Source: Pandoraea nosoerga (GTDB taxonomy: Bacteria; Pseudomonadota; Gammaproteobacteria; Burkholderiales; Burkholderiaceae). From it: a DNA stretch of 64,000 bases. The notes under the pieces were generated by a model. That model saw only the letters and a program-made list of their open reading frames with translations. It searched no databases and had not been told where the DNA came from. Position numbers and translations under genes: made by a program. The stretch covers positions 62,001-126,000 of the forward strand of contig NZ_CABPSC010000013.1 in NCBI RefSeq assembly GCF_902459585.1, in the 5' to 3' direction. This document shows positions 27,739 to 37,475 of this stretch, in pieces (the first letter of the stretch is position 1; the number at the start of each line of letters is the position of its first letter).

Positions 27739-29217
27739 ATGAACACGCTTTCACCCTATACCTTTGTCCTCTTCGGCGCCACCGGCGATTTGTCGCTGCG
27801 CAAGGTGCTGCCGGCCCTGTTCCGGGCGTTCTGCACCGGGCAACTGGAAGCCGGCGCGCACACCGACACCGCCGGACGCATCCTGGCCGTGGCCCGCACC
27901 CCGATGGACGCCGCCGGCTATCACGCCTGGTGCGAGCAGCACGTGCGCGCGCACATCAAGCCGGACGTGTGGGACGAGCCGACGTGGAAGCGCTTTCTCG
28001 CCACCATCGATTACATGCCGCTCGATCTCGGCCGCGAGGCCGAGTTCCGGGTGCTGGCCGAGCGGCTGGCCAAGCGCCAGGGCGTGCGCATCTTCTATCT
28101 GGCGACCGGGCCGTCGCTGTTCATCCCGATCTGCGAGGGCCTGCGCAGCGCCGGGCTCAACGAGAACAGCCGCATCGTGCTCGAAAAGCCGCTCGGCAAC
28201 GATCTGGCGTCCTCCGAAGGCATCAACGACGCCGTCGGCGCCATCTTCCGCGAAGACCAGATCTATCGGATCGACCACTACCTCGGAAAGGAGGCGGTGC
28301 AGAACCTGCTCGCGCTGCGGTTTGGCAACGCGATTTTCGAGCCGCTGTGGCGGCGCGAGCTGATCGATAGCATTCAGATCACCATCGCCGAGGCCATTGG
28401 CGTGGAAGGGCGTGGCGAGTTCTACGAGCAGACCGGCGCGTTGCGCGACATGGTGCAGAACCACTTGCTGCAACTGCTGGCCATCGTGGCCATGGAGCCG
28501 CCGCTGTCGATGAACGCCGATGCGGTGCGCGACGAGAAGCTGCGGGTGCTGCGCTCGCTGCGGCAGATGGACGACGAGAGCGTGGCGCACAACGTCGTGC
28601 GCGGCCAGTACGGCGGCGGCGCCATCGACAAGTCCGCCGTGCCCGCCTACGTGGACGAGCCCGGCGTGCCCCCGGACAGCCAGACCGAGACGTTCGTCGC
28701 GCTCAAGGCGGAGATCGACAACTGGCGCTGGGCCGGCGTGCCGTTCTACCTGCGCACGGGCAAGCGGCTCGGCGAGCGCGTTGCGGAAATCGTCGTCAAC
28801 TATCGCGCCACGCCGTACCCGCTGCTTGGCGAAGCCACCGCGCAGCCCGGCGCAAATCGTCTGGTGATCCGCCTGCAGCCCAACGAGTCGATCCGCCTGT
28901 ACTGCCTCGCCAAGCAGCCGGGCGAAGGCATGAACCTGCAGACCGTACACCTCGATCTGGCGTTCGACCAGTTCTTCAAGGGGCACCGGATGGACGCCTA
29001 CGAGCGGTTGCTGCTCGACGTGATCAACGGGCGTCTCGCCCTCTTCGTGCGCCGCGACGAGCAGGAGCAGGCATGGCGCTGGGTGGCGCCGATCCAGGCG
29101 TACTGGGCGCGGCAGGCCAAGGGGCCGAAGCGCTATGCCGCCGGCACGTGGGGGCCCCCGGCGGCGAGCGCATTGCTCGCGCAGTCGGGCCGATGCTGGG
29201 TGGAAGAAGAGAACTGA
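27739..29217 (+). CDS. zwf: Glucose-6-phosphate 1-dehydrogenase
   Basis: A 492-residue enzyme that oxidises glucose 6-phosphate to 6-phosphogluconolactone. It has the nucleotide motif FGATGDLSLRKVLPALF near the N terminus and the active-site signature RIDHYLGKEAVQN. ATG 27739 matches the family start; the upstream frame to 27643 lies in the operator region. It is first in zwf-pgl-glk/hexR and is presumably derepressed when HexR leaves the operator just upstream. Confidence 0.97.
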   Translation: MNTLSPYTFVLFGATGDLSLRKVLPALFRAFCTGQLEAGAHTDTAGRILAVARTPMDAAGYHAWCEQHVRAHIKPDVWDEPTWKRFLATIDYMPLDLGREAEFRVLAERLAKRQGVRIFYLATGPSLFIPICEGLRSAGLNENSRIVLEKPLGNDLASSEGINDAVGAIFREDQIYRIDHYLGKEAVQNLLALRFGNAIFEPLWRRELIDSIQITIAEAIGVEGRGEFYEQTGALRDMVQNHLLQLLAIVAMEPPLSMNADAVRDEKLRVLRSLRQMDDESVAHNVVRGQYGGGAIDKSAVPAYVDEPGVPPDSQTETFVALKAEIDNWRWAGVPFYLRTGKRLGERVAEIVVNYRATPYPLLGEATAQPGANRLVIRLQPNESIRLYCLAKQPGEGMNLQTVHLDLAFDQFFKGHRMDAYERLLLDVINGRLALFVRRDEQEQAWRWVAPIQAYWARQAKGPKRYAAGTWGPPAASALLAQSGRCWVEEEN

Positions 29218-29283
29218 CGCCGCCCCGGCGAACGGGCCGGGGCGCACAAGGGCAAAGCCCCAAGTCTTCGGAGACGGACGCGC

Positions 29284-29938
<655 letters not shown>

Positions 29939-29961
<23 letters not shown>

Positions 29962-31810
29962 TCCACCGCACGTGAGCGGCCCGCGTCTTCTGGCCGACAT
30001 CGGCGGCACCAACGCCCGCTTCGCGCTCGAGATCGCGCCCGGCGAGCTCGTGGAGATCCGCGACTACGCCTGCGACGACTTCGCCGGCGTGCCCGAAGTC
30101 ATCCGCGCCTATCTCGAGGACGCCGATCACGCCGAACCCGTGCAGCACGCGGCCGTCGCCATCGCCAACCCGATCGAGGGCGACGAAGTGCGCATGACCA
30201 ACCGCGACTGGCACTTTTCGATCGAGGCCACGCGCCGCGCACTGCGCTTCGAGACGCTGCTCGTCGTCAACGATTTCACCGCGCTCGCCATGGCGCTGCC
30301 TTATCTGTCCGAGCACGAGAAACGCCAGGTGGGCGGCGGCGAGCCCAGGCCCAACGGCGTGCTCGGCTTGCTCGGACCGGGCACCGGCGTGGGCGTCTCC
30401 GGCCTGATTCCGGCCGGCGATCGCTGGATCGCGCTGGGGAGCGAAGGCGGGCACACGACCTTCGCGCCGGCCGACGATCGCGAGATCGACGTGCTGCGTT
30501 ACGCCTGGAAGCACTTCCCGCATGTGTCCTTCGAGCGTCTGGTGGCGGGGCCGGGCATGGCGCTCGTCTATCAGGCGCTCGCCGCGCGCGAGGGGCGAGC
30601 GCTCGACGCGCTGGAGACGCCGGCGATCGTGAAGCGCGCGCACGCGGGCGATGCGCTCGCGCGCGAGACCGTCGACTGCTTCTGCGCGATGCTCGGCACG
30701 CTTGCCGGCAACGTCGCGGTGTCGCTGGGGGCGGTCGGCGGCGTGTATCTGGGCGGTGGCGTGATCCCCAAGCTCGGCGATCTGTTCGAGGCGTCGCCGT
30801 TTCGTCAACGCTTCGAAGCCAAGGGGCGCTTCGAGGCTTATCTGAAGAAGATTCCGACGTTCGTCATCACGGCCGCACACCCGGCGTTCCTCGGCACGTC
30901 TGCGATCCTTGCGGAGCAGCTCGGCTCTCACGCGGCCGGCGCGGGGGCGTTGATCGACCGGCTGCACCGGTTGCGCGATCGCCTGAGCCCGGCGGAGCAG
31001 CGCGTGGCCGACCTCACGCTCAAGCAGCCGCGCGCGCTGCTGGCCGAGCCGGTGGCGGACATCGCGCGTCTCGCACGGGTGAGTCAGCCCACCGTGATCC
31101 GTTTTTGCCGCAAGCTCGGCTGCCAGGGACTGTCCGACTTCAAGCTCAAGCTGGCGAGCGCCCTCACGGGCACGCTGCCGGTGCGTCACGGTCAGGTGCA
31201 CGTGGGCGATTCGGCGGCCGAATTCAGCGCGAAGGTGCTCGACAACACCGTGTCGTCGATCCTGCAGATGCGCGAGCATCTCGACGCCCGCACCGTCGAG
31301 GCGGCGGTGACGCTGCTCGACGGCGCACGCCGCATCGAGTTCTATGGCCTCGGCAACTCGGGTGTCATCGCGCAGGACGCGCACTACAAGTTCTTCCGCT
31401 TCGGCATGCCGACCATCGCCTATGGCGACCCGTACCTGTTGCAGGCGTCGGCCGGGCTGCTCGGGGAAGGAGACGTCGTGGTTGCCATTTCGGCGTCGGG
31501 CCGTTCACCGGATCTGAATCGCGCCGTCGACATCGCGCTCAAGCGCGGTGCGAAGGTGATCGCGCTCACGGCGCGCAATTCCCCGCTGGCGCGCAAGGCA
31601 ACGCTGGTGCTGCCGAACGATCACGTCGAGACGATGGGCGCGCACGTGACGATGATCGCGCGCATTCTGCACCTCGCGGCGATCGACGTACTGGCCGTCG
31701 GCGTGGCCGTGCGGCGCGCCGGACCGGGCAGCGAAGGCAGCCGGGGCGAGGGCGCGCTCGACTGGCTCGGCCATGGCAGCGGTCGCGATTCGGACGTGCA
31801 GGCCGCCTGA
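29939..31810 (+). CDS. hexR: Glucokinase fused to HexR (RpiR-family) regulator
   Basis: A 623-residue bifunctional protein. Residues about 14-335 are a ROK-independent (Glk-type) glucokinase: [15 protein letters not shown] phosphate loop, [18 protein letters not shown] and GGVYLGGGV. Residues about 340-410 hold the RpiR winged HTH ([20 protein letters not shown]), and 450-590 a SIS sugar-phosphate-binding domain with [20 protein letters not shown]. The same fusion is annotated in Burkholderiaceae. It joins the first step of glucose use to the repressor of edd and zwf, and the HexR box upstream of zwf implies autoregulation. Confidence 0.95.
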
Positions 31811-31908
31811 GTCGCCGCGTATTCCGGTGCGCGAAACACGCCGGGAACCTCCCTGAACCGGCATGCGCCGCGAGCGGGCGGCCCGCCGGCCGCGGCGCTG
31901 GTTGCGGC

Positions 31909-31944
31909 TTGATATCGCTAAACATGTTTAGCATAATGCGGCCT
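31909..31944 (+). promoter_or_regulatory. MarR promoter with embedded operator
   Basis: TTGATA (31909-31914), a 17-base spacer and CATAAT (31932-31937). The perfect 16-bp palindrome GCTAAACATGTTTAGC (31917-31932) fills the spacer, so the repressor would exclude RNA polymerase. The predicted transcription start falls at about 31944-31945, on the ATG. Confidence 0.7.
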
Positions 31945-32559
31945 ATGAAAGTGTCCGATTCCGCCCAACGTTTCGGCTTTCTCGTGGCAGACATCCAACG
32001 TCTGTTCGGGCGCCGCTTCGAGCAGTTCGCGCAACGCACGCTGCCGATGACGCGTGCGCAGTGCCGCTTGCTCGTCTACCTCGCCGACAATCGCGGCGTG
32101 AGCCAGACCGTGCTGGCCGACATTCTCGAAACTCCGCCGCAGACGCTCGCCCGCATGCTCGAGCGCATGGAAGAGGCGGGCTGGGTGCGTCGCCGTCCCG
32201 ACGCGCGCGACCCGCGCATCGAACGCCTGTTTGTCACGCGCGCCGCGGTCGAGCAACTGAAGATCGCCCGCGCGCTCTCCGACGAAGTGCGCAACGAGGC
32301 GTTGCACGGGCTGACGGCCTTCGAGACGGTGCAGCTCACGCAGTTGCTGCAGAAGGTGCGCCGCAATCTCGTCAATGTCGTGCCGACGCCGCTCGACACC
32401 GTGGTGCCGGCCGTGCTGCGTCGCGCACAGGAGGACGCGCAGCGCTTGCCGCACGCGTGTGCGCCCGGGCTCGAGCGCGACGACGGGGCTGCCGGCCGTC
32501 CCGGTGGCGACGCGCCCGATGACACCCTGTCGGAATACACCGACTTGCGGCCGCAGTAG
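31945..32559 (+). CDS. MarR-family transcriptional regulator
   Basis: A 204-residue regulator. The MarR core runs from FGFLVADIQRLFGRRFEQ through GVSQTVLADILETPPQTLARML and the wing ARDPRIERLFVT. An extra C-terminal 60 residues, rich in Asp/Gly/Pro, are not typical. Two in-frame ATGs lie upstream (31924, 31936), but both are inside the promoter, so ATG 31945 and a leaderless message are preferred. The target may be itself only; dodecin 45 bases downstream has its own ribosome binding site and could be co-transcribed. Confidence 0.9.
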   Translation: MKVSDSAQRFGFLVADIQRLFGRRFEQFAQRTLPMTRAQCRLLVYLADNRGVSQTVLADILETPPQTLARMLERMEEAGWVRRRPDARDPRIERLFVTRAAVEQLKIARALSDEVRNEALHGLTAFETVQLTQLLQKVRRNLVNVVPTPLDTVVPAVLRRAQEDAQRLPHACAPGLERDDGAAGRPGGDAPDDTLSEYTDLRPQ

Positions 32560-32604
32560 CATGCGCCTAGGATGGAAAGTCTCCTCACTCACCCGGAGAC
32601 TGTC

Positions 32605-32814
32605 ATGACCGATCACGTCTACAAGCACATCGAGCTGACGGGCTCGTCGACGAAGTCCATCGACGACGCCGTCAAGTGCGCCATCGAACGCGCGAGCAAG
32701 ACGCTGCGCAACCTGAACTGGTTCGAGATCACCGAAACGCGCGGCCATATCGAAGACGGCGAGGTCGCTCACTGGCAAGTCACGCTCAAGGTGGGCATGC
32801 GGCTCGAAGACTGA
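32605..32814 (+). CDS. Dodecin flavoprotein
   Basis: A 69-residue flavin-binding protein. The sequence shows the dodecin pattern: [20 protein letters not shown], a Trp in [13 protein letters not shown] that stacks on flavin, and [13 protein letters not shown] at the end. Dodecins assemble as 12-mers that store or buffer flavin. GGAG lies seven bases before ATG 32605. Confidence 0.95.
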   Translation: MTDHVYKHIELTGSSTKSIDDAVKCAIERASKTLRNLNWFEITETRGHIEDGEVAHWQVTLKVGMRLED

Positions 32815-32840
32815 GCGCTGCCTCGCTGTCGTCGCATTCG

Positions 32841-32890
32841 CGCAGGACGGCGCGGGATGGCGCGGGATGGCGCGGGGCGGCGCGGGCCGG
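32841..32890. repeat. 10-bp array (CGCGGGATGG-like, 5 units)
   Basis: Five in-register 10-base units with one to two substitutions each, in the non-coding gap between dodecin and AMP nucleosidase. Confidence 0.85.
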
Positions 32891-32997
32891 CACTTTCGGC
32901 GGCACACGCATGCCTCGCACGCCACCGCGCGCGTCATACAGTCGTGTCACAATAGGCGCATACTCGACATCATGAAAAAGACAGAAGAGGTTTGCGC

Positions 32998-34497
32998 ATG
33001 TCAGAACAAGAACCGGTCCATGCCACCCGATCGATCACCGATCCGGTGGAAGCCGTCGCCTACCTGAAGACGATCTACGACGCCAACACGGCCTATCTGC
33101 GCGCCGCTTTCGAACGATTCTCGACCGACAAGGATCTCGCGCGCCGCGTGAGCGCGCATTACCCGTTCATCCGCATCACCACCGAAGAGATCACCCAGCT
33201 CGACAAGCGTCTGTCGTATGGGTTCGTGTCCGGGCCGGGCAGCTACCAGACGACCGTCACGCGTCCCGACCTGTTCGAGAACTACTACGTCGAGCAGCTT
33301 CGCCGGCTGGCGCACAACCACGGTGTGGCGTTCGAAGTGGGCGTCTCCGACGAGCCGATCCCCGTGCACTTCGCTTACCAGGACGGCGTGTATCTGGAAG
33401 GCGACCTCGACCAGACGCACCTGCGTGCCATGCGCACCGTGTTCGACGTGCCTGATCTTGCGACGATGGACGACAGTATCGTGAACGGCACGCGCGACCC
33501 GCTGCCCGACGAGATCCTGCCGCTGGCGCTCTTCACGGCGCCGCGCGTGGATTATTCGCTGCACCGCCTGCGTCACTACACGGCGACCTCGCCCGAGAAT
33601 TTCCAGAACTACGTGCTTTTCACGAACTACCAGTTCTACATCGACGAGTTCGTGGAGTTGGGGCGGGAGTTGATGAGTGCGAGCGACGATCCTGCCGTGC
33701 GTGAATACCGCAGCCAGTACACGGCATTCGTCGAGCCGGGCAATGTCACGCACTGGAATCAGAACATCGCCGCGCGGGCGTCGGAAGGCACGGCGCCCGG
33801 GCGCCTGCCGCAGATGCCGGCGTACCATCTCGTGCGCCCCGACAACACGGGCATCACGATGGTGAACATCGGCGTCGGTCCGTCGAACGCCAAGACGATC
33901 ACCGACCACATCGCCGTGCTGCGCCCGCATGCGTGGATCATGCTCGGCCACTGCGCCGGGCTGCGCAACTCGCAGCGTCTGGGCGACTATTGCTTGGCGC
34001 ACGGTTATGTGCGCGAGGACCACGTGCTCGACGACGATCTGCCGCTGTGGGTGCCGGTGCCGCCGCTGGCCGAGGTGCAGGTCGCGCTCGAGCGGGCCGT
34101 CGCCGACGTCACGCAACTGGACGATTTCGAGCTCAAGCGCGTGATGCGCACGGGAACGGTCGTTACGGTCGACAACCGCAACTGGGAGTTGCGCGATCAC
34201 CGCGAGCCGGTACAGCGCATGAGTCAGAGCCGCGCGATTGCGCTGGACATGGAAAGCGCGACCATCGCGGCGAACGGTTTCCGCTTTCGCGTGCCATACG
34301 GCACGCTACTGTGCGTGAGCGACAAGCCGTTGCACGGCGAGCTGAAGCTGCCCGGCATGGCAGACCGCTTCTACCGCGAACGCGTCGACCAGCATCTGAA
34401 GATCGGCGTGAAGGCAATGGAACTGCTGCGCGACAACGGCCTGGACCGGCTGCACAGCCGGAAACTGCGCAGTTTCAACGAAGTCGCGTTTCAGTAA
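32998..34497 (+). CDS. amn: AMP nucleosidase
   Basis: A 499-residue enzyme that splits AMP into adenine and ribose 5-phosphate. The N-terminal AMN regulatory domain (about 1-190, with YGFVSGPGSYQTTVTRPDLF) precedes a nucleoside-phosphorylase fold carrying TMVNIGVGPSNAKTITDHIA, IMLGHCAGLRNSQ and the substrate loop ALDMESATIAANGF. The length is typical. ATG 32998 has AGAGG upstream. Confidence 0.96.
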   Translation: MSEQEPVHATRSITDPVEAVAYLKTIYDANTAYLRAAFERFSTDKDLARRVSAHYPFIRITTEEITQLDKRLSYGFVSGPGSYQTTVTRPDLFENYYVEQLRRLAHNHGVAFEVGVSDEPIPVHFAYQDGVYLEGDLDQTHLRAMRTVFDVPDLATMDDSIVNGTRDPLPDEILPLALFTAPRVDYSLHRLRHYTATSPENFQNYVLFTNYQFYIDEFVELGRELMSASDDPAVREYRSQYTAFVEPGNVTHWNQNIAARASEGTAPGRLPQMPAYHLVRPDNTGITMVNIGVGPSNAKTITDHIAVLRPHAWIMLGHCAGLRNSQRLGDYCLAHGYVREDHVLDDDLPLWVPVPPLAEVQVALERAVADVTQLDDFELKRVMRTGTVVTVDNRNWELRDHREPVQRMSQSRAIALDMESATIAANGFRFRVPYGTLLCVSDKPLHGELKLPGMADRFYRERVDQHLKIGVKAMELLRDNGLDRLHSRKLRSFNEVAFQ

Positions 34498-34510
34498 CGT
34501 CTGCCGAACG

Positions 34511-34534
34511 GCGTGTTCGCTCAGGCGAACACGC
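34511..34534. other. Convergent-gene hairpin enclosing a stop codon
   Basis: GCGTGTTCGC (34511-34520) and GCGAACACGC (34525-34534) form a perfect 10-bp stem; the four-base loop TCAG contains the stop codon of the Hsp70-like gene. It lies between convergent amn and Hsp70 genes. There is no T-run, so termination would be weak or Rho-assisted. Confidence 0.6.
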
Positions 34535-35774
34535 GCTTGGCGTGAATGCCGAGGCCCAGCGCCACGCTGGCCAGACGATCGCCGAAGACCGGCGCCGCGT
34601 TGGGGAATGCGGCGCACATGGCGCCGGACAGACAGCGAAGACCGGTCGAGCCGCCGGTGAAGTAGAGCGCGTCGACGTCCTCGGCCCGCAAACCGGCCAG
34701 CGACGCGGTATGCACGGCGCCCGCCGTAATGCGCGCGATCTCCTCGCTCACCGCTTCCACCAACGAGGCTTCCGAAAATGCCACGCCGAGGTCGCGCTCG
34801 ATGACGCCGAGGTCGATGCGCGTCTCGCCGCCCGAGGCGACGTCGATCTTCGCAGCTTCCGCATGCCCCACCAGCGCATGGCCGAGGCGCTGCTCGACGG
34901 TGCGCATGAGGCGACGATGATGCGCCGGATCGGCGTACAGATGCGCGGTGAGCGCGAGTTCACCCACGCGCTTGGGCGTGTACACGGTGTTGATCAGGTG
35001 CCAGGTGGCCAGATCGAAATAGATCCGGCTGGGCACCTCCTTGCCGTCGGGGCCGAGCGACTTGTAGCCGAGCTCGCGCAGGATCGTGGCGAGCTCGATG
35101 CGGCGATCGAAGTCCGTCCCGGCGATGTGCACGCCGTGATGCGCCAGCACGTCGTCCTTGCGGTTCAGATGGCGCGCACGTTCCGGACCCACGCGAACGA
35201 GCGAGAAGTCGGACGTGCCGCCGCCGATGTCCACGACGAGCACCTGCTGCTCCTGCGTGAGGCGCGACTCGTAGTCGAAGGCCGCGGCGATCGGCTCGAA
35301 CTGGAACTGCACGTCCTTGAAGCCGACGTCGAGAGCGCTCTGTTCGAGCGAGCGCTGCGCGGCGGCGTCGGCGCGCGGATCGTCATCGACGAAGAATACC
35401 GGCCGCCCGAGCACCACTTGCTCGAGATCGCCGCCGCTCGCCCTGAGCGCGTGCGAGCGCAGGTGGCGCAGGAACGTGGCGATGATGTCGATGTAGCGCA
35501 TCGCGCAGCCGTTGCCGAGATCGGTGGTGCTCTCGATCAGGGACGAGCCGAGCAGGCTCTTGAGCGAGCGCATCAGGCGCCCGTCGTATCCGTCGATATA
35601 TTCGGAGATGGCCTGACGGCCGAACGACGCGCGACCGCCTTCGTCGGCGTTGAAGAAGACGGCGGTCGGCAGCGTGCCGTAGCCGGCTTCGAGCTCGACG
35701 AGACGCATGGCCGCGCCGTCTTGCACGGCGACGGCGGAATTCGAAGTGCCGAAATCGATGGCGCAGAAACTCAT
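34521..35774 (-). CDS. Hsp70-family ATPase-only protein (YegD-like)
   Basis: A 417-residue protein made only of an Hsp70 nucleotide-binding domain. It has phosphate 1 CAIDFGTSNSAVAV, phosphate 2 VVDIGGGTSDFSLV and the adenosine motif YFTGGSTGLRCLS. The substrate-binding and lid domains of DnaK (about 640 residues) are absent. YegD-type proteins of this size are widespread, and their role is unclear. ATG 35774 begins right at the ATPase fold; a longer frame upstream is low-complexity Arg/Pro. Confidence 0.92.
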   Translation of the reverse strand: MSFCAIDFGTSNSAVAVQDGAAMRLVELEAGYGTLPTAVFFNADEGGRASFGRQAISEYIDGYDGRLMRSLKSLLGSSLIESTTDLGNGCAMRYIDIIATFLRHLRSHALRASGGDLEQVVLGRPVFFVDDDPRADAAAQRSLEQSALDVGFKDVQFQFEPIAAAFDYESRLTQEQQVLVVDIGGGTSDFSLVRVGPERARHLNRKDDVLAHHGVHIAGTDFDRRIELATILRELGYKSLGPDGKEVPSRIYFDLATWHLINTVYTPKRVGELALTAHLYADPAHHRRLMRTVEQRLGHALVGHAEAAKIDVASGGETRIDLGVIERDLGVAFSEASLVEAVSEEIARITAGAVHTASLAGLRAEDVDALYFTGGSTGLRCLSGAMCAAFPNAAPVFGDRLASVALGLGIHAKRVFA

Positions 35775-35874
35775 GGCATTTGCGGCCCGCGCGCGCGAGC
35801 CGTAAAAGGTCGGCAGTGTAGCACGGCTAGGCGGCTGGCCAGATGTCGGCCCGGCACGCGTGCGGGCGCGGGCG

Positions 35875-37263
35875 TCATCCGCGTGCGGAGCGTGCGCCCG
35901 GCTGCGCGGACGGCAGCGTGCGCAGGCTGCTGACGACGGCCGCAACCGCGGCGAACGCCGCGGCCACGTAGAGCGATGCGCGCGTGCCGGCGCCCTGTGG
36001 CGCCACGCTGAAGACAAGGGCGACGAGTGCCGCGCCGGTCGTCTGTTCGGTCAGGCGCGCGGTGCCCAGCATGCCGCTCGCGCCGCCGCTGCGGTGGGCC
36101 GGCGCGGACATGAGCATCGCGTAGTTGTTGGGTGACTGGAACAGGCCGAAACCGAAGCCGCACAGCGCCATGCGCCATACGATGTCGCCGGTCGTCGCAT
36201 GCTGTGGCAGCAAGCCGAGCGCGAGCAGGCCGAGCGCGAAGGCCGCAAGTCCCACTGCGCCGAGCAGGCCCGGCTTGTAGTGTTCGAGCAAACGTCCGGC
36301 CATCGGCGCCACGACCATGATGGTGAGCGGCCAAGCGGTCATCAGCAGGCCGGTCTGCACGTGGTCGAAGCCGAGCGTGTCCTGCAGGAAGAAGGGCAGC
36401 GACACGAACGCGAGCATCTGCGCGCAGAACGACGCCATCGACGTGCAGATCGACAGGCCGAAGATCGGGATGCGCAGCAAGTCGACCGGCAGCAGAGGCA
36501 CCGGCTGTGTGCGTTGACGGCGCACGAACACCGTGCCGATGACGACCGCCGCGGCCAGTTCGAGCCCTACGAGCCAGCGGTCCTGACCGTGCCCGAAAGC
36601 GTCGATGCCGGAAATCAGCAAACCGAAGGTCAGCGCGCTGAGCACGGCGCCAGTCCAGTCGAACGCATGCGAGGCGCGCTTGCTGTCGGGCAGCGAGCGC
36701 ACGGCGATCGCGAAGGCGACCACGCCCAGCGGCACGTTGATCGCGAAAAGCCATGGCCAGTGCGCGACCGAGAGCACGCCCGCCGCGATGGTCGGACCGG
36801 CTGCCGACGAGAAGGCGACGATCAGCGAGTTGAGCGCGACCCCGCGCCCGAGCCAGCGCGACGGGTAGATCGCCTTCACGAGCGCGGTGTTGACGCTCAT
36901 GATGCCGGCCGCGCCGAAGCCTTGCGCCACGCGGGCGACGGTCAGGGTGACGAGCGAGTCCGAGAGTGCGCAGGCGAGCGATGCCAGCGTGAAGAGCGCC
37001 AGCCCGACGGTGTAGACCTTCCGATAACTGACGATTTCACCGAGCGCGGCGAGCGGCAGCAGCGAGATGGTGATGGCGAGCTGATAGGCGTTGACGATCC
37101 AGATGGATGTGGCGGGGCTCGCGTTCAGATCGCGCGCGATGGTGGGCAATGCCACGTTGGCGATCGCGCCGTCGAGCACCGAGAGCGAGATGGCAAGCAT
37201 GACGGTGGCGACCGCCCAGACTCGGGCGGGCATGGGCATGCCGTCGGTTTGTGTGTTGGACAT
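35875..37263 (-). CDS. MFS transporter, probable 14-helix DHA2 efflux type
   Basis: A 462-residue inner-membrane exporter. Signatures: SLSVLDGAIANVALPTIARD after helix 1, a WIVNAYQLAITISLLPLAAL segment (DHA2 motif) and GLLMTAWPLTIMVVAPMAGR later. The extended C-terminal half fits the 14-helix drug/H+ antiporters. It is downstream of the P450 gene in the same direction (212-base gap, locally AT-rich), so it may export the P450 product. ATG 37263 lacks a clear ribosome binding site; MPMPARVWAV 8 residues later is an alternative. Confidence 0.9.
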   Translation of the reverse strand: MSNTQTDGMPMPARVWAVATVMLAISLSVLDGAIANVALPTIARDLNASPATSIWIVNAYQLAITISLLPLAALGEIVSYRKVYTVGLALFTLASLACALSDSLVTLTVARVAQGFGAAGIMSVNTALVKAIYPSRWLGRGVALNSLIVAFSSAAGPTIAAGVLSVAHWPWLFAINVPLGVVAFAIAVRSLPDSKRASHAFDWTGAVLSALTFGLLISGIDAFGHGQDRWLVGLELAAAVVIGTVFVRRQRTQPVPLLPVDLLRIPIFGLSICTSMASFCAQMLAFVSLPFFLQDTLGFDHVQTGLLMTAWPLTIMVVAPMAGRLLEHYKPGLLGAVGLAAFALGLLALGLLPQHATTGDIVWRMALCGFGFGLFQSPNNYAMLMSAPAHRSGGASGMLGTARLTEQTTGAALVALVFSVAPQGAGTRASLYVAAAFAAVAAVVSSLRTLPSAQPGARSARG

Positions 37264-37475
37264 GAGTGCGATGCTGGACAAAACGGATCGCGTGCCCGCA
37301 AAGAACGGCCCGGGCGCGCGCAGACTTGCATCCTGCCTCAATTTCGCCAATGCGGCGGCGACGGCCCGCAACGCCTTGTCGTTAAAGGCTTTCCGATTTT
37401 GACTGCGTGTTTTGTCTGATGAAATTTAAGTTTCGTCCAGTAAAACAAATGCTCCGACGTGAAGCGACGAATGTA

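Noticed and set aside
34521-36017. Longer start for the Hsp70-like protein
   Set aside because: The extra 80 residues are Arg/Pro/Ser-rich and the ATPase fold starts at ATG 35774.
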